Shown: one piece after another, positions 1 through 6,116 of the stretch | Layout of the letters: each line of letters opens with the position of its first letter | Position numbering within the stretch: the first letter of the stretch is position 1 | Assembly: GCA_029262715.1 (NCBI GenBank) | Contig: JAJCYX010000126.1 | Location: forward strand, 1-6,990 | Source: Chloroflexota bacterium | GTDB lineage: Bacteria > Chloroflexota > Dehalococcoidia > Lucifugimonadales > Lucifugimonadaceae | Length of the DNA stretch: 6,990 nt | Reading direction: 5' to 3' | Notes under the pieces: generated by a model | Seen by the model: only the letters and a program-made list of their open reading frames with translations | The model's database searches: none | What the model was told of the DNA's origin: nothing | Made by a program: the position numbers and the translations under genes

Positions 1-391
1 GCAGCCGGCTGCGCAGGTCTCCGACGGCGGCGACTCTATGCACCACTCGCTGCTCATACCGCTCTGATGCCCAGTCTGCGGTGAAGACGATGATCTGGCC
101 CGGCTTCACTCGTCCAGCGTTAACAGTAGACGTAACGATGAGGTCACCCTGAATGTAGTGCGGCTCCATGCTGCCACCGTGAACCGTGTAGGCACGCCAG
201 CCTGTTCCGATGCTCAGGCTTGAGATCACGCCGATAGCAGCGGCTACGCCTGTGACCACCAGTACGGCGGCTAATTTGCCCAGTTTTTGCATTCGACTCG
301 GCTTACCCTGGTTTTCTGCGGTATCGAAATTACCCGGTGACGTGTCGTGCTCGCCCAACCCTGCATCCGCTCCAGCCGTGAGCGTCGCCAT
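1..391 (-). CDS. Type I signal peptidase, archaeal/ER (SipW/Sec11) type, N-terminal part
   Basis: This would be a membrane-anchored serine peptidase that cleaves signal peptides from exported proteins. The gene runs off the left edge, so only about 130 residues are visible. After a polar N-terminus of about 38 residues there is one hydrophobic segment (about residues 39-62). Next comes the catalytic motif GGSMEP with Ser74, then GDLIV and a GQIIVF strand, and then VVHRV with His118. In the archaeal, ER and SipW branch of family S26, His replaces the Lys general base of ordinary bacterial LepB, and that is the pattern here. The ATG at 391 was chosen because a downstream ATG at 292 would leave almost nothing before the membrane helix; a TTG at 442 overlapping yvcK is also open in frame. 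It starts 40 bp after the yvcK stop, so co-transcription is likely. The C-terminal Asp residues lie outside the window. Confidence 0.85.
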   Translation of the reverse strand, partial: MATLTAGADAGLGEHDTSPGNFDTAENQGKPSRMQKLGKLAAVLVVTGVAAAIGVISSLSIGTGWRAYTVHGGSMEPHYIQGDLIVTSTVNAGRVKPGQIIVFTADWASERYEQRVVHRVAAVGDLRSRL

Positions 392-431
392 TCTGACAGC
401 TTTCGCTGGAAGGACAACCCCGAAATCTGGA

Positions 432-1484
432 TCAGTCGGCAAAGTTTACCGCTTCCATACCGGTTTCCGTGTCAACAAACCCGTTGGTAACAGAATTTGT
501 CAGGCCAACGATCGCAGCGGCAAGCTTGCTCGGGTCGTGCCTCACCCTCAACTCATCCTCGCCAGTTGGGATGAGCACCTGTGTCAGCGGTAGGCACACC
601 TGTTGTCGAGACCACATGTCCAGTTGTGCTCCCAGGCCATCGGTCAGCACTACCGGTTTGGCCTTGACTGTGGAGTAGACCTGCTGGACATCGATGGGAA
701 CCGGATCGTTGTTGATCAGGACGACATCGACCGATACGCCGAGGTATGCGTTGATCTCACGCAGGAAGTCGATCGGTGTGAAGCCGTCAGTCTCGCCGTG
801 TTTGGTCATCAGGTTGCAGACGTAGATCGTCCTGGCGTGTGATGCGTGGATTGCATCGACTATGCCATTGACGAGCAGATTGGGCACGATGCTGGTGTAG
901 ATGTCTCCGGGACCGAGAACAATGACGTCCGCGTTATGAATCGCCTCTATCGCCTGCGCGTTGGGCTTCACATCACGGTCGAGGTAGACGCGCTTGATCG
1001 GCGGCGGGTCGTACCCTCTGAGGTCGATTGTGGATTCGCCCCTGAGCACACTGCCGTCGATCAGCTCGGCGCATAGATCGGCCCGTTCCAGCGCTACCGG
1101 CAGCACGTTGCCTGTGATCCGCAACATGCGTGACATCATCTGCACCGCCACTTCGATGTCATCGTGCATCACGGTGAGGGCGGAGAGGAACAGGTTTCCT
1201 AAGTTGTGGCCGTTCAGGCTGCTGTCGTCACTGAAACGGTACTGCGTGGCCAATCGGAACGCTTCTGTTTGGGGCGACTCTTCAGCGAGCGCAATCAGGC
1301 ACTGCCTTATGTCACCGAGCGAAAGGTGACCGAACTCGTCACGCAGGCGTCCGGAGCTGCCGCCGCTATCGAATGCGGTCACGATGGCGGTCAGGTTCAC
1401 GTCGTGGTGGCGGAGGCCTTTAAGGGCCACAGAAGAGCCTGTCCCTCCGCCTATTACGACTATCTCAGGTGAGTTTTCGTTCAT
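432..1484 (-). CDS. yvcK: YvcK/GlmR-like gluconeogenesis factor (CofD-like fold)
   Basis: The product is a cytoplasmic protein of the YvcK (GlmR, formerly UPF0052) family. In Bacillus its relative binds UDP-sugars and helps direct carbon into cell-wall precursors during gluconeogenic growth. Diagnostic blocks appear in order: VVIGGGTGSS at the N-terminus; DSGGSSGRLRDEFG followed by LGDIRQCL; GHNLGNLFLSAL; VLGPGDIYTSIVPNLL; and CNLMTKHGETDGF. With the ATG at 1484 the protein is 350 residues, starts seven residues before the first beta strand, and has a normal family length. The frame is open upstream to a TTG at 1550, adding 22 polar residues that look non-homologous and lack a Shine-Dalgarno. 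The ATG also has only a weak one. The usual Gram-positive partners rapZ and whiA are not next to it here. The family assignment is strong; the physiological role is inferred from relatives. Confidence 0.93.
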   Translation of the reverse strand: MNENSPEIVVIGGGTGSSVALKGLRHHDVNLTAIVTAFDSGGSSGRLRDEFGHLSLGDIRQCLIALAEESPQTEAFRLATQYRFSDDSSLNGHNLGNLFLSALTVMHDDIEVAVQMMSRMLRITGNVLPVALERADLCAELIDGSVLRGESTIDLRGYDPPPIKRVYLDRDVKPNAQAIEAIHNADVIVLGPGDIYTSIVPNLLVNGIVDAIHASHARTIYVCNLMTKHGETDGFTPIDFLREINAYLGVSVDVVLINNDPVPIDVQQVYSTVKAKPVVLTDGLGAQLDMWSRQQVCLPLTQVLIPTGEDELRVRHDPSKLAAAIVGLTNSVTNGFVDTETGMEAVNFAD

Positions 1485-1830
1485 TTGCTGTGTTTCAGGC
1501 GTCTGTGTCCCAGTACGTTGCCTCGGCGTCGAAGTAGCGGACTGTAGCAAATAGGTTCGTGTAGCTCCATGACAGGAGTGTGAACAACTGGTTCTGCTGC
1601 ACTGGCTACTCTGGCCAATTGTGTTTTCGCAGATTCAGAGGTTGTCCTTAAACGGTCATGGGCGCCGAGTTTTTCATGGGCTCCCGCGAATTTCAGGTAA
1701 TGGTGGCTACTGACGGTGGACCATTGAGATCAATCTGCTGGGCCTGTCATCTTTTGCCGCTTGTGACAGCGAAAGCGCTGAACACCTGATCGACCTGTTC
1801 TGGTGGTCAGCCTCGTAGCGGCAGACCGTA
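1485..1830. other. Intergenic region upstream of yvcK
   Basis: These 346 bases hold no convincing gene. The octamer TCATGGGC occurs twice in direct orientation, at 1656-1663 and 1674-1681. An inverted pair CTGTCA/TGACAG with a 14-base spacer lies at 1744-1769. A 5-bp hairpin with a 4-base loop at 1767-1780 has no T-tract on either side, so I do not call it a terminator for the gene ending at 1831. I found no promoter with good -35 and -10 boxes for yvcK. Confidence 0.5.
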
Positions 1831-2313
1831 TTAGATCGCTGGTTCGGGCTGGTTTGATGAGGGAGAGTTGAAGATCGAAAGCAGTTCGCGGGCGAGGACG
1901 GGCATGTTGGGAGTCCGGTCGACGACCTTGTCAGGTCGGAAGGATGACACTGGGTGTGCGCCTACCAGCTCGTCGACGACCATGACGGAGCGGACTTTCG
2001 ATTGGCGAAGTACATCGTTGAGGTCTTCGCTGGCACCCTGTAGTTCAAGCATTGGCCAGCCGCCGTCGACCACGATCCACGAGCCGTCTGTCAGCAACTT
2101 GATTTGAGCTTTCAGGTTGCCCAGGTCACATTGAATTGTGGTTGCACCGCGTGCGGCAAGGTTTTGGGCAAGAAGATCGGCCCAGACGTAGTCATTTGAG
2201 GCCACACATATTAAGAGTGGTGGTGTGTCTTCTGCGTGTTGGGATCCGAGAACCTCGTCGTTGGTGTTGACGTGATGTTCCAGGGCGATTTCTGAAAATT
2301 CTTGAGGTTGCAA
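1831..2313 (-). CDS. Stand-alone degenerate receiver-domain (pseudo-receiver) protein
   Basis: The product is a 160-residue soluble protein with no output domain. A shared block NLAARG (residues 51-56) lines up with NLTARG of the regulator encoded next door, with a constant offset of 27 residues. With that offset, Asp83 in IVVDGGWP falls exactly on the phospho-acceptor Asp56, and Pro87 on Pro60. The acidic pair Asp12-Asp13, needed to bind magnesium, becomes Ser39-Asn40. In the later part VVDRTP appears to replace the VTKPF signature, so the conserved Lys is Arg133. About 32 residues precede the receiver and about 11 polar residues follow it. The start is a TTG preceded two codons earlier by an in-frame TAA; no earlier start is possible and no good Shine-Dalgarno is seen. 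Conventional phosphorylation is unlikely, so a binding or scaffolding role beside the two-component genes is inferred. The fold call rests on motifs and is moderately secure. Confidence 0.68.
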   Translation of the reverse strand: MQPQEFSEIALEHHVNTNDEVLGSQHAEDTPPLLICVASNDYVWADLLAQNLAARGATTIQCDLGNLKAQIKLLTDGSWIVVDGGWPMLELQGASEDLNDVLRQSKVRSVMVVDELVGAHPVSSFRPDKVVDRTPNMPVLARELLSIFNSPSSNQPEPAI

Positions 2314-2582
2314 ATCAAATTAGTTCCGTGCGCTGAGACCAAATAGATTAAGCGCTTGCCGGTCCGGTTGATTTCGGATGTCAGTTAGCGCAGGCCAAAG
2401 GTTACGAGAACGGTTAACGCGGTAGGATCAACGGGCAGCCGAAGTGCGTCAATAAACCATGAAAAGATCGACGGGCTTTGGCGATAGTTCGGGTGACGTG
2501 AGGGTGATTGAGCGCGCGATTAAGACTGACAGTCGATGGTTTTTGAGAACCCTGGGATCTGATCACGACGCGTTCCGCGTGG

Positions 2583-3362
2583 TTATCCGTTGCTACTGGG
2601 CTGAGCCGGTTCAGCGATCACAGAACCGTTGCTGTTTCCAGGAAGCAGGGTTGGTTCAGGCTCGGATGGAGTTGCCTTGAAGATGTAACCAACGCCCGGC
2701 ATGCTGATGATGTGGTCGCACTGATCACTATCGAGGTTCATCTTCGAACGCAGGCGGTAGATGTACGCTCGCACGTATTCCTTCTCGGTGGAGTATTCGC
2801 CGCCCCATACCGATTCCAGGATGAAGCGGTGGGTGAGCACCCGTTCACTATTTCGTACCAGCAGGCTGAGTAGCGAGTATTCCGTGCTGGTCAGGGTGGC
2901 TTCCTGCCCTGCGTGCCACACTCTGCGGGCACCGTGATCCAGCACCAGGTCTCCGTAACTGACCGGCTCTGACTCGGGGCCTGCCTGACCGGTTGAGCGC
3001 CTGATGGCAGATCTGACGCGTGCAAGCAGTTCCTTCACGCCGAAGGGCTTTGTCACATAGTCATCAGCGCCGCAATCGAAGGCTTCAACGATGTCGGCCT
3101 CGCGTGCTCTTGCGGTCAGCATTATCACGGGGATAGCAGACAGCATGCGAATCTGGCGGCACACCTCGAATCCGTCCATACCGGGCATGGTGATGTCCAG
3201 CATGGCGAGATCGACAACACGCCGGCGGAAGACCTTCATCGCTTCGAGGCCGTCGGAAGCGGTGATGACCTGGTAGCCGCGGGCGGTCAGGTTCATAGCC
3301 ACATACTTGAGCGTGGCGGGTTCGTCATCAGCGACGAGGATTATTGAGTTGGTGTCTGCCAA
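2583..3362 (-). CDS. OmpR/KdpE-type response regulator, RR-B
   Basis: This is a two-component transcription factor of 259 residues. The receiver (about 7-120) has all phosphorylation residues: Asp12-Asp13, the acceptor Asp56 in MLDITMPG, Thr83 and Lys105 in VTKPF. A winged-helix output domain (about 135-230) carries TEYSLLSLLVRN, RVLTHRFILESVWG, the recognition helix around EYVRAYIYRLRSKM, and the closing PGVGYIF wing. A Pro/Ser-rich tail of about 30 residues (230-259) is absent from its paralogue encoded at 3613-4335, with which it otherwise aligns without gaps. The TTG at 3362 directly follows an in-frame TAA, and the next Met would delete the acidic pair, so TTG must be the start. No dedicated kinase lies beside it, and 250 bases separate it from the upstream kinase-regulator pair. 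A 21-bp element at 3501-3521 also occurs upstream of the kinase, suggesting shared control. Confidence 0.93.
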   Translation of the reverse strand: MADTNSIILVADDEPATLKYVAMNLTARGYQVITASDGLEAMKVFRRRVVDLAMLDITMPGMDGFEVCRQIRMLSAIPVIMLTARAREADIVEAFDCGADDYVTKPFGVKELLARVRSAIRRSTGQAGPESEPVSYGDLVLDHGARRVWHAGQEATLTSTEYSLLSLLVRNSERVLTHRFILESVWGGEYSTEKEYVRAYIYRLRSKMNLDSDQCDHIISMPGVGYIFKATPSEPEPTLLPGNSNGSVIAEPAQPSSNG

Positions 3363-3500
3363 TTAATGCCGTGGTCCCTGGAGTGTCTGTCAGCTCGTGT
3401 TATGACTCTGGAACTGTGCACGCGCGCCTGGTGAAGCTACTCGCTATCAGGTACGTGCCCATCCCATGTATCAACGTTTGTTCGGGTCAGACAATGAATG

Positions 3501-3521
3501 CGGTGTAAAGCGGTCAGTGAA
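3501..3521 (-). promoter_or_regulatory. Candidate response-regulator operator upstream of RR-B (box A)
   Basis: This 21-bp element is nearly the same as one at 5914-5933 upstream of the kinase: 18 of 20 aligned columns match, with one single-base indel, in the same orientation relative to the downstream gene. Read on the minus strand it contains TTCAC and TTTAC half-sites 12 bp apart (11 bp in the other copy). That resembles the tandem direct half-sites bound by OmpR/PhoB-family regulators. It lies about 140 bp before the RR-B start. Its identity as an operator is inferred. Confidence 0.45.
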
Positions 3522-3612
3522 CTCGTTAATAAAACCTGAATACCGGCCGAACGCGACTTGCTGTCTAGCGGATAGTAGCGTTGGGTTCGCTGCTCGCGAT
3601 GAGCCTGTGAGA

Positions 3613-4335
3613 TCAGTTTGTGCTGGCCGAGAGTTTCGCCTCGTCAGTCACAAAACGGTAACCAACCCCGGGTACGTTAAGTACCAACCGAGGCTCCGAC
3701 GGTAACTCTTCGATCTTCTTTCGCAACCTGTACATGTACGCACGCAGGTACTCACGGTCTTCTGCGAACGAGTTGCCCCAGACGCACTGGAGAATGTATC
3801 GGTGGGTTAAAACCCTGTCTCGATTGCGAATTAGCAGTGAGAGGAGGCGAAACTCGGTTGCTGTCAGGGTCTGTTCGACGTCGTCACGGGTCACCCGATG
3901 CCCTTCGAGATCAACCTCGAGTGTTCCGAAGCGGAATATGCGGTCGGCTTTCATGCTCGTGCCCTGGCCACGCCTGAGGGCTGCGCTAACACGTGCTACA
4001 AGTTCCGCTATACCAAAGGGTTTGGTCATGTAGTCGTCAGCACCAAGATCAAGGGCGCCGACCTTGTCGCTCTCTCGTGAGTGCCCCGAGAGGATCACGA
4101 TGGGGACGTCTGATGTGTGCCGTATTGCTCGGCACACTTCAACGCCGTTTGGACCAGGCATTGCGAGGTCAAGCAAAACGAGGTCTATGGGTCGCTCGCC
4201 AAACAGCTTCAGCGCCTCGCTACCATCCTCTGCAAGAAGTGGGCGAAAGCCTTTAGCCGTCAGGTTCATCCCGACGAATTTTCTGGTCTCTGGCTCGTCA
4301 TCCACAACGAGCACAACTGGACCGTCGCCCTTCAT
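3613..4335 (-). CDS. OmpR/KdpE-type response regulator, RR-A, partner of the adjacent kinase
   Basis: This is a 240-residue two-component transcription factor. The receiver (about 7-120) has Asp12-Asp13, acceptor Asp56 in LLDLAMPG, Ser83 in the Thr/Ser position and Lys105 in MTKPF. The winged-helix domain (about 133-230) has TEFRLLSLLIRN, RVLTHRYILQCVWG, the recognition helix around EYLRAYMYRLRKKI, and PGVGYRF; the layout resembles KdpE. The ATG at 4335 puts every motif at the same residue number as in RR-B and has a GGGGG run 10 bases upstream. The frame is also open back to a GTG at 4434, two bases after the kinase stop, which would add 33 residues; that start lacks a Shine-Dalgarno but would suit translational coupling, so it cannot be excluded. 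The gene follows the kinase by 101 bp on the same strand and is its most likely cognate regulator. Confidence 0.94.
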   Translation of the reverse strand: MKGDGPVVLVVDDEPETRKFVGMNLTAKGFRPLLAEDGSEALKLFGERPIDLVLLDLAMPGPNGVEVCRAIRHTSDVPIVILSGHSRESDKVGALDLGADDYMTKPFGIAELVARVSAALRRGQGTSMKADRIFRFGTLEVDLEGHRVTRDDVEQTLTATEFRLLSLLIRNRDRVLTHRYILQCVWGNSFAEDREYLRAYMYRLRKKIEELPSEPRLVLNVPGVGYRFVTDEAKLSASTN

Positions 4336-4436
4336 TCTTTGATAGCCCCCGATTTTGTCGAATCCCCGGTCAGGAACTCGGTGTGCATTTACGACCTGGT
4401 ACCTGCGCTGACCGATCACATCACCCAATGTCACGT

Positions 4437-5720
4437 TCAGCGGCTTAGTGCCACTTTTCTTTTTCGTTTCGGTTTTGCGTTGACGCTCAACTCCTTGCGC
4501 CTCTTCATTGATGCGGTCTTAGTGGAGCGAGGTGCCTTCTTTGCCGGTCGAAGCTGCTTATCCGGCGCCGGCCGAACCTTCTCCGACAGAACGATTTTCT
4601 CTGGCTTGTAAGGGATCGTGAATTTGAATGTTGATCCCTTGTCAACCTCGCTCTCGAACCAGATCTTGCCTCCGTGCGCATCAACAACCGACTTGCATAC
4701 GGCCAGGCCAAGCCCACTTCCGGACGACGTCGTACCCACGTTACTGCCGCGGTAAAACATGCTGAATAACTTGTCACGTGCGTTACTGGGAATACCGGCA
4801 CCCTCGTCGGTCACTGAAAATGTCATGGCGGTGGCATCTGGCTCGCCGCCGATAACTATCCTGGAGCCGGGTTCCGAGTATTTGCTTGAGTTCTGCAAGA
4901 GGTTGGCAAGGACGCCCATTACGCGGAGCACGTCCATCTTGATCTTCGGAAGGTTCTCCGGGATCTCCACCAGCACACGGTGTTTTCGTATGAACGGGGA
5001 AGCGGAGTCGATAGCGGCGTACGCCAGTTGATACGGGTCTGCTTCCTCAAGGTGAAGAGGTAGGTCAACCGACCCCATCCGCGTGATCTCCATCAGGTCA
5101 TTGACCATGGAGGTAAGTCTGTCTGCTTCTCGGTCAATCGTGCGAAGAAAATCGAGTCTGGTCTCTTCGTCCCACTCGATATCCGATTCCAGCAGAGTGC
5201 TCACGAAGCCCTTGATATGTAGGAGCGGTGTCCGGAGTTCGTGGCTGACCATCGATAGGACTGCGTCACGAAGGCGGTAAGGCTGGCTAACGGCGTCACC
5301 AGCAACGACTATCGCAACTCTGTCTCCAGTTCCGGTTTCGGAGATCGGCAAGACCTTCACAGAGATCTTGTTGAGATCAGCATCTTGAGTTACTGCATTC
5401 TTGTAGCCGGGTCGCAGCCAGGCCTCTAGCAACTCGGCTTCTCCGGTCGCGAGGCAGCGGTCAACCGGTGTTCCCACATCGAGAGGTTCACCTTCGCCGT
5501 CGATGAGCGGTGCCATCGTGGTCTCGAGCGACTGACCAATTACAGCTGTGCCGTCTCTACCCATCATGGTTTCGACGCTTTTGTTGACCGCGACAACTCG
5601 ATGGTTACCGTCTACAAGGAATACGCATTCTGGAAGCGCGTCGAGCAGAGCCGCCTTGATCTCGACCGATTCGAGTTCTGCTGCAGTGTCTATGCTCGCT
5701 TTGTTAAGCCTTCGCGCCAA
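4437..5720 (-). CDS. Soluble PAS-domain sensor histidine kinase
   Basis: The product is a 427-residue kinase with no membrane segment, so it should sense a cytoplasmic signal. A PAS-like domain (about 20-142) includes LPECVFLVDGNHRVVAVN. It is followed by the phospho-acceptor helix with His160 in MVSHELRTPL, then the ATPase domain: N box NLLQNSSKYS (Asn277), G1 box DEGAGIP (Asp305), F box around FSMFYRG, and G2 box GSGLGL (334-339). All catalytic motifs are intact. After the ATPase domain comes an unusual tail: the last 47 residues hold 19 Lys/Arg and only two acidic residues. The start is a TTG at 5720 with GAGG ten bases upstream and an in-frame TGA five codons before it, so nothing longer is possible. 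It is the first gene of a probable operon with RR-A. Which ligand the PAS domain binds cannot be told from sequence. Confidence 0.94.
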   Translation of the reverse strand: MARRLNKASIDTAAELESVEIKAALLDALPECVFLVDGNHRVVAVNKSVETMMGRDGTAVIGQSLETTMAPLIDGEGEPLDVGTPVDRCLATGEAELLEAWLRPGYKNAVTQDADLNKISVKVLPISETGTGDRVAIVVAGDAVSQPYRLRDAVLSMVSHELRTPLLHIKGFVSTLLESDIEWDEETRLDFLRTIDREADRLTSMVNDLMEITRMGSVDLPLHLEEADPYQLAYAAIDSASPFIRKHRVLVEIPENLPKIKMDVLRVMGVLANLLQNSSKYSEPGSRIVIGGEPDATAMTFSVTDEGAGIPSNARDKLFSMFYRGSNVGTTSSGSGLGLAVCKSVVDAHGGKIWFESEVDKGSTFKFTIPYKPEKIVLSEKVRPAPDKQLRPAKKAPRSTKTASMKRRKELSVNAKPKRKRKVALSR

Positions 5721-5767
5721 ATCGATTTCGCCTCATCTTCCCTGCCCCAGACTTCATCACACGCAAT

Positions 5768-5786
5768 GGTCAACCGCCGGTCGACC
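5768..5786 (-). other. Stem-loop in the kinase mRNA leader
   Basis: On the minus strand GGTCGACC and GGTTGACC flank a GGC triloop, giving an 8-bp stem with one G-U pair. It begins about 48 bases before the kinase start codon, inside the transcript predicted from the candidate promoter. There is no T-tract, so it is not an intrinsic terminator. As DNA it is also an imperfect palindrome that a protein could bind. The function is unknown. Confidence 0.35.
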
Positions 5787-5816
5787 GTAAGTGCAACTGT
5801 TCGAAACGTAGGAGTC

Positions 5817-5844
5817 ATTGTTATCAAACTCGGGTTCTTGTCAA
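5817..5844 (-). promoter_or_regulatory. Candidate sigma-70-type promoter for the kinase-RR-A operon
   Basis: On the minus strand a perfect -35 box TTGACA (5839-5844) is separated by 16 bases from AACAAT (5817-5822), a four-of-six match to the -10 consensus. The implied transcript would start near 5810 and have a leader of about 90 bases before the kinase TTG. The shared box and inverted repeat lie roughly 50-90 bases further upstream, a normal place for an activator site. Confidence 0.45.
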
Positions 5845-5891
5845 ATTTTTGTGAACAGATTGGCAGATTGCGCAGTCTGAAATTGCACTGC

Positions 5892-5921
5892 TTACACGGT
5901 TGAGCACCCGTTTCCGTGTAA
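5892..5921. promoter_or_regulatory. Inverted repeat upstream of the kinase promoter
   Basis: TTACACGG (5892-5899) and its exact complement CCGTGTAA (5914-5921) are separated by 14 bases, so the arms repeat every 22 bp, about two turns of the helix. One arm lies inside the shared box at 5914-5933. The spacing and the position upstream of the candidate -35 box suggest a dimeric protein-binding site rather than an RNA structure. Confidence 0.4.
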
Positions 5922-5933
5922 ACGATCAGTGAA
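5914..5933 (-). promoter_or_regulatory. Candidate response-regulator operator upstream of the kinase (box B)
   Basis: The plus-strand sequence is ccgtgtaaacgatcagtgaa. It matches the element at 3501-3521 upstream of RR-B at 18 of 20 columns with a one-base indel. On the minus strand TTCAC and TTTAC start exactly 11 bp apart, the repeat period typical of PhoB/OmpR-family sites. It lies about 195 bp upstream of the kinase start and about 70 bp upstream of the candidate -35 box. Operator function is inferred. Confidence 0.45.
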
Positions 5934-6054
5934 GATTCCGCGCGGTGTTGGGTTTCGGCCAGAGTGGCGTGAGAATGCCGAATCCAGGCAGATACTGGTC
6001 GAATAGCACACGATATTCGGTGAGTAATTAGCGGCTAATGAGAGTTTCAAGTAC

Positions 6055-6083
6055 AAAAAAAGACCCAACGCTGATGTTGGGTC
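6055..6083 (-). terminator. Intrinsic terminator of the small membrane protein gene
   Basis: On the minus strand GACCCAAC and GTTGGGTC form a perfect 8-bp stem around a 6-base loop, immediately followed by seven T residues (A-run at 6055-6061 on the plus strand). It lies 33 bases after the stop codon at 6117. The other side has no T-tract, so it works in one direction only and insulates the kinase operon from this gene. Confidence 0.9.
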
Positions 6084-6116
6084 GATTAGTCGCCGTTATA
6101 AACGGATCTTGATGGC

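Larger units (their letters stand above)
5721..6116. other. Intergenic region between kinase and small membrane gene
   Basis: These 396 bases hold regulatory elements and no convincing gene. From the kinase outward there is a stem-loop at 5768-5786, a candidate promoter at 5817-5844, an inverted repeat at 5892-5921 overlapping the shared box at 5914-5933, and the terminator of the upstream gene at 6055-6083. A 17-codon ATG frame at 5704-5757 overlaps the kinase start, has no ribosome binding site, and is not called. Confidence 0.55.

Noticed and set aside
210..593. Plus-strand open frame of 127 codons
   Set aside because: It lies antisense to the signal peptidase and yvcK frames, both of which have strong family motifs; its product has no recognisable domain.
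1767..1780. Hairpin CAGCG-loop-CGCTG as a terminator of the pseudo-receiver gene
   Set aside because: The stem is only 5 bp and no T-tract follows on either strand.
2526..2536. Palindrome GACTG-A-CAGTC downstream of RR-B
   Set aside because: The single-base loop cannot form an RNA hairpin, and no T-tract follows, so it is not a terminator; as a short DNA palindrome it has no supporting context.
2459..2680. Plus-strand frame of 73 codons starting in an intergenic region
   Set aside because: It runs into the RR-B coding sequence antisense, has no Shine-Dalgarno and no recognisable motif.
4117..4611. Plus-strand open frame of 164 codons
   Set aside because: It is antisense to the kinase tail and RR-A receiver. 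The composition mirrors the reversed codons of those genes, and no ribosome binding site or domain is seen.
5704..5757. 17-codon minus-strand frame overlapping the kinase start as a leader peptide
   Set aside because: It has no ribosome binding site and no regulatory codon pattern; an open frame this short is expected by chance.
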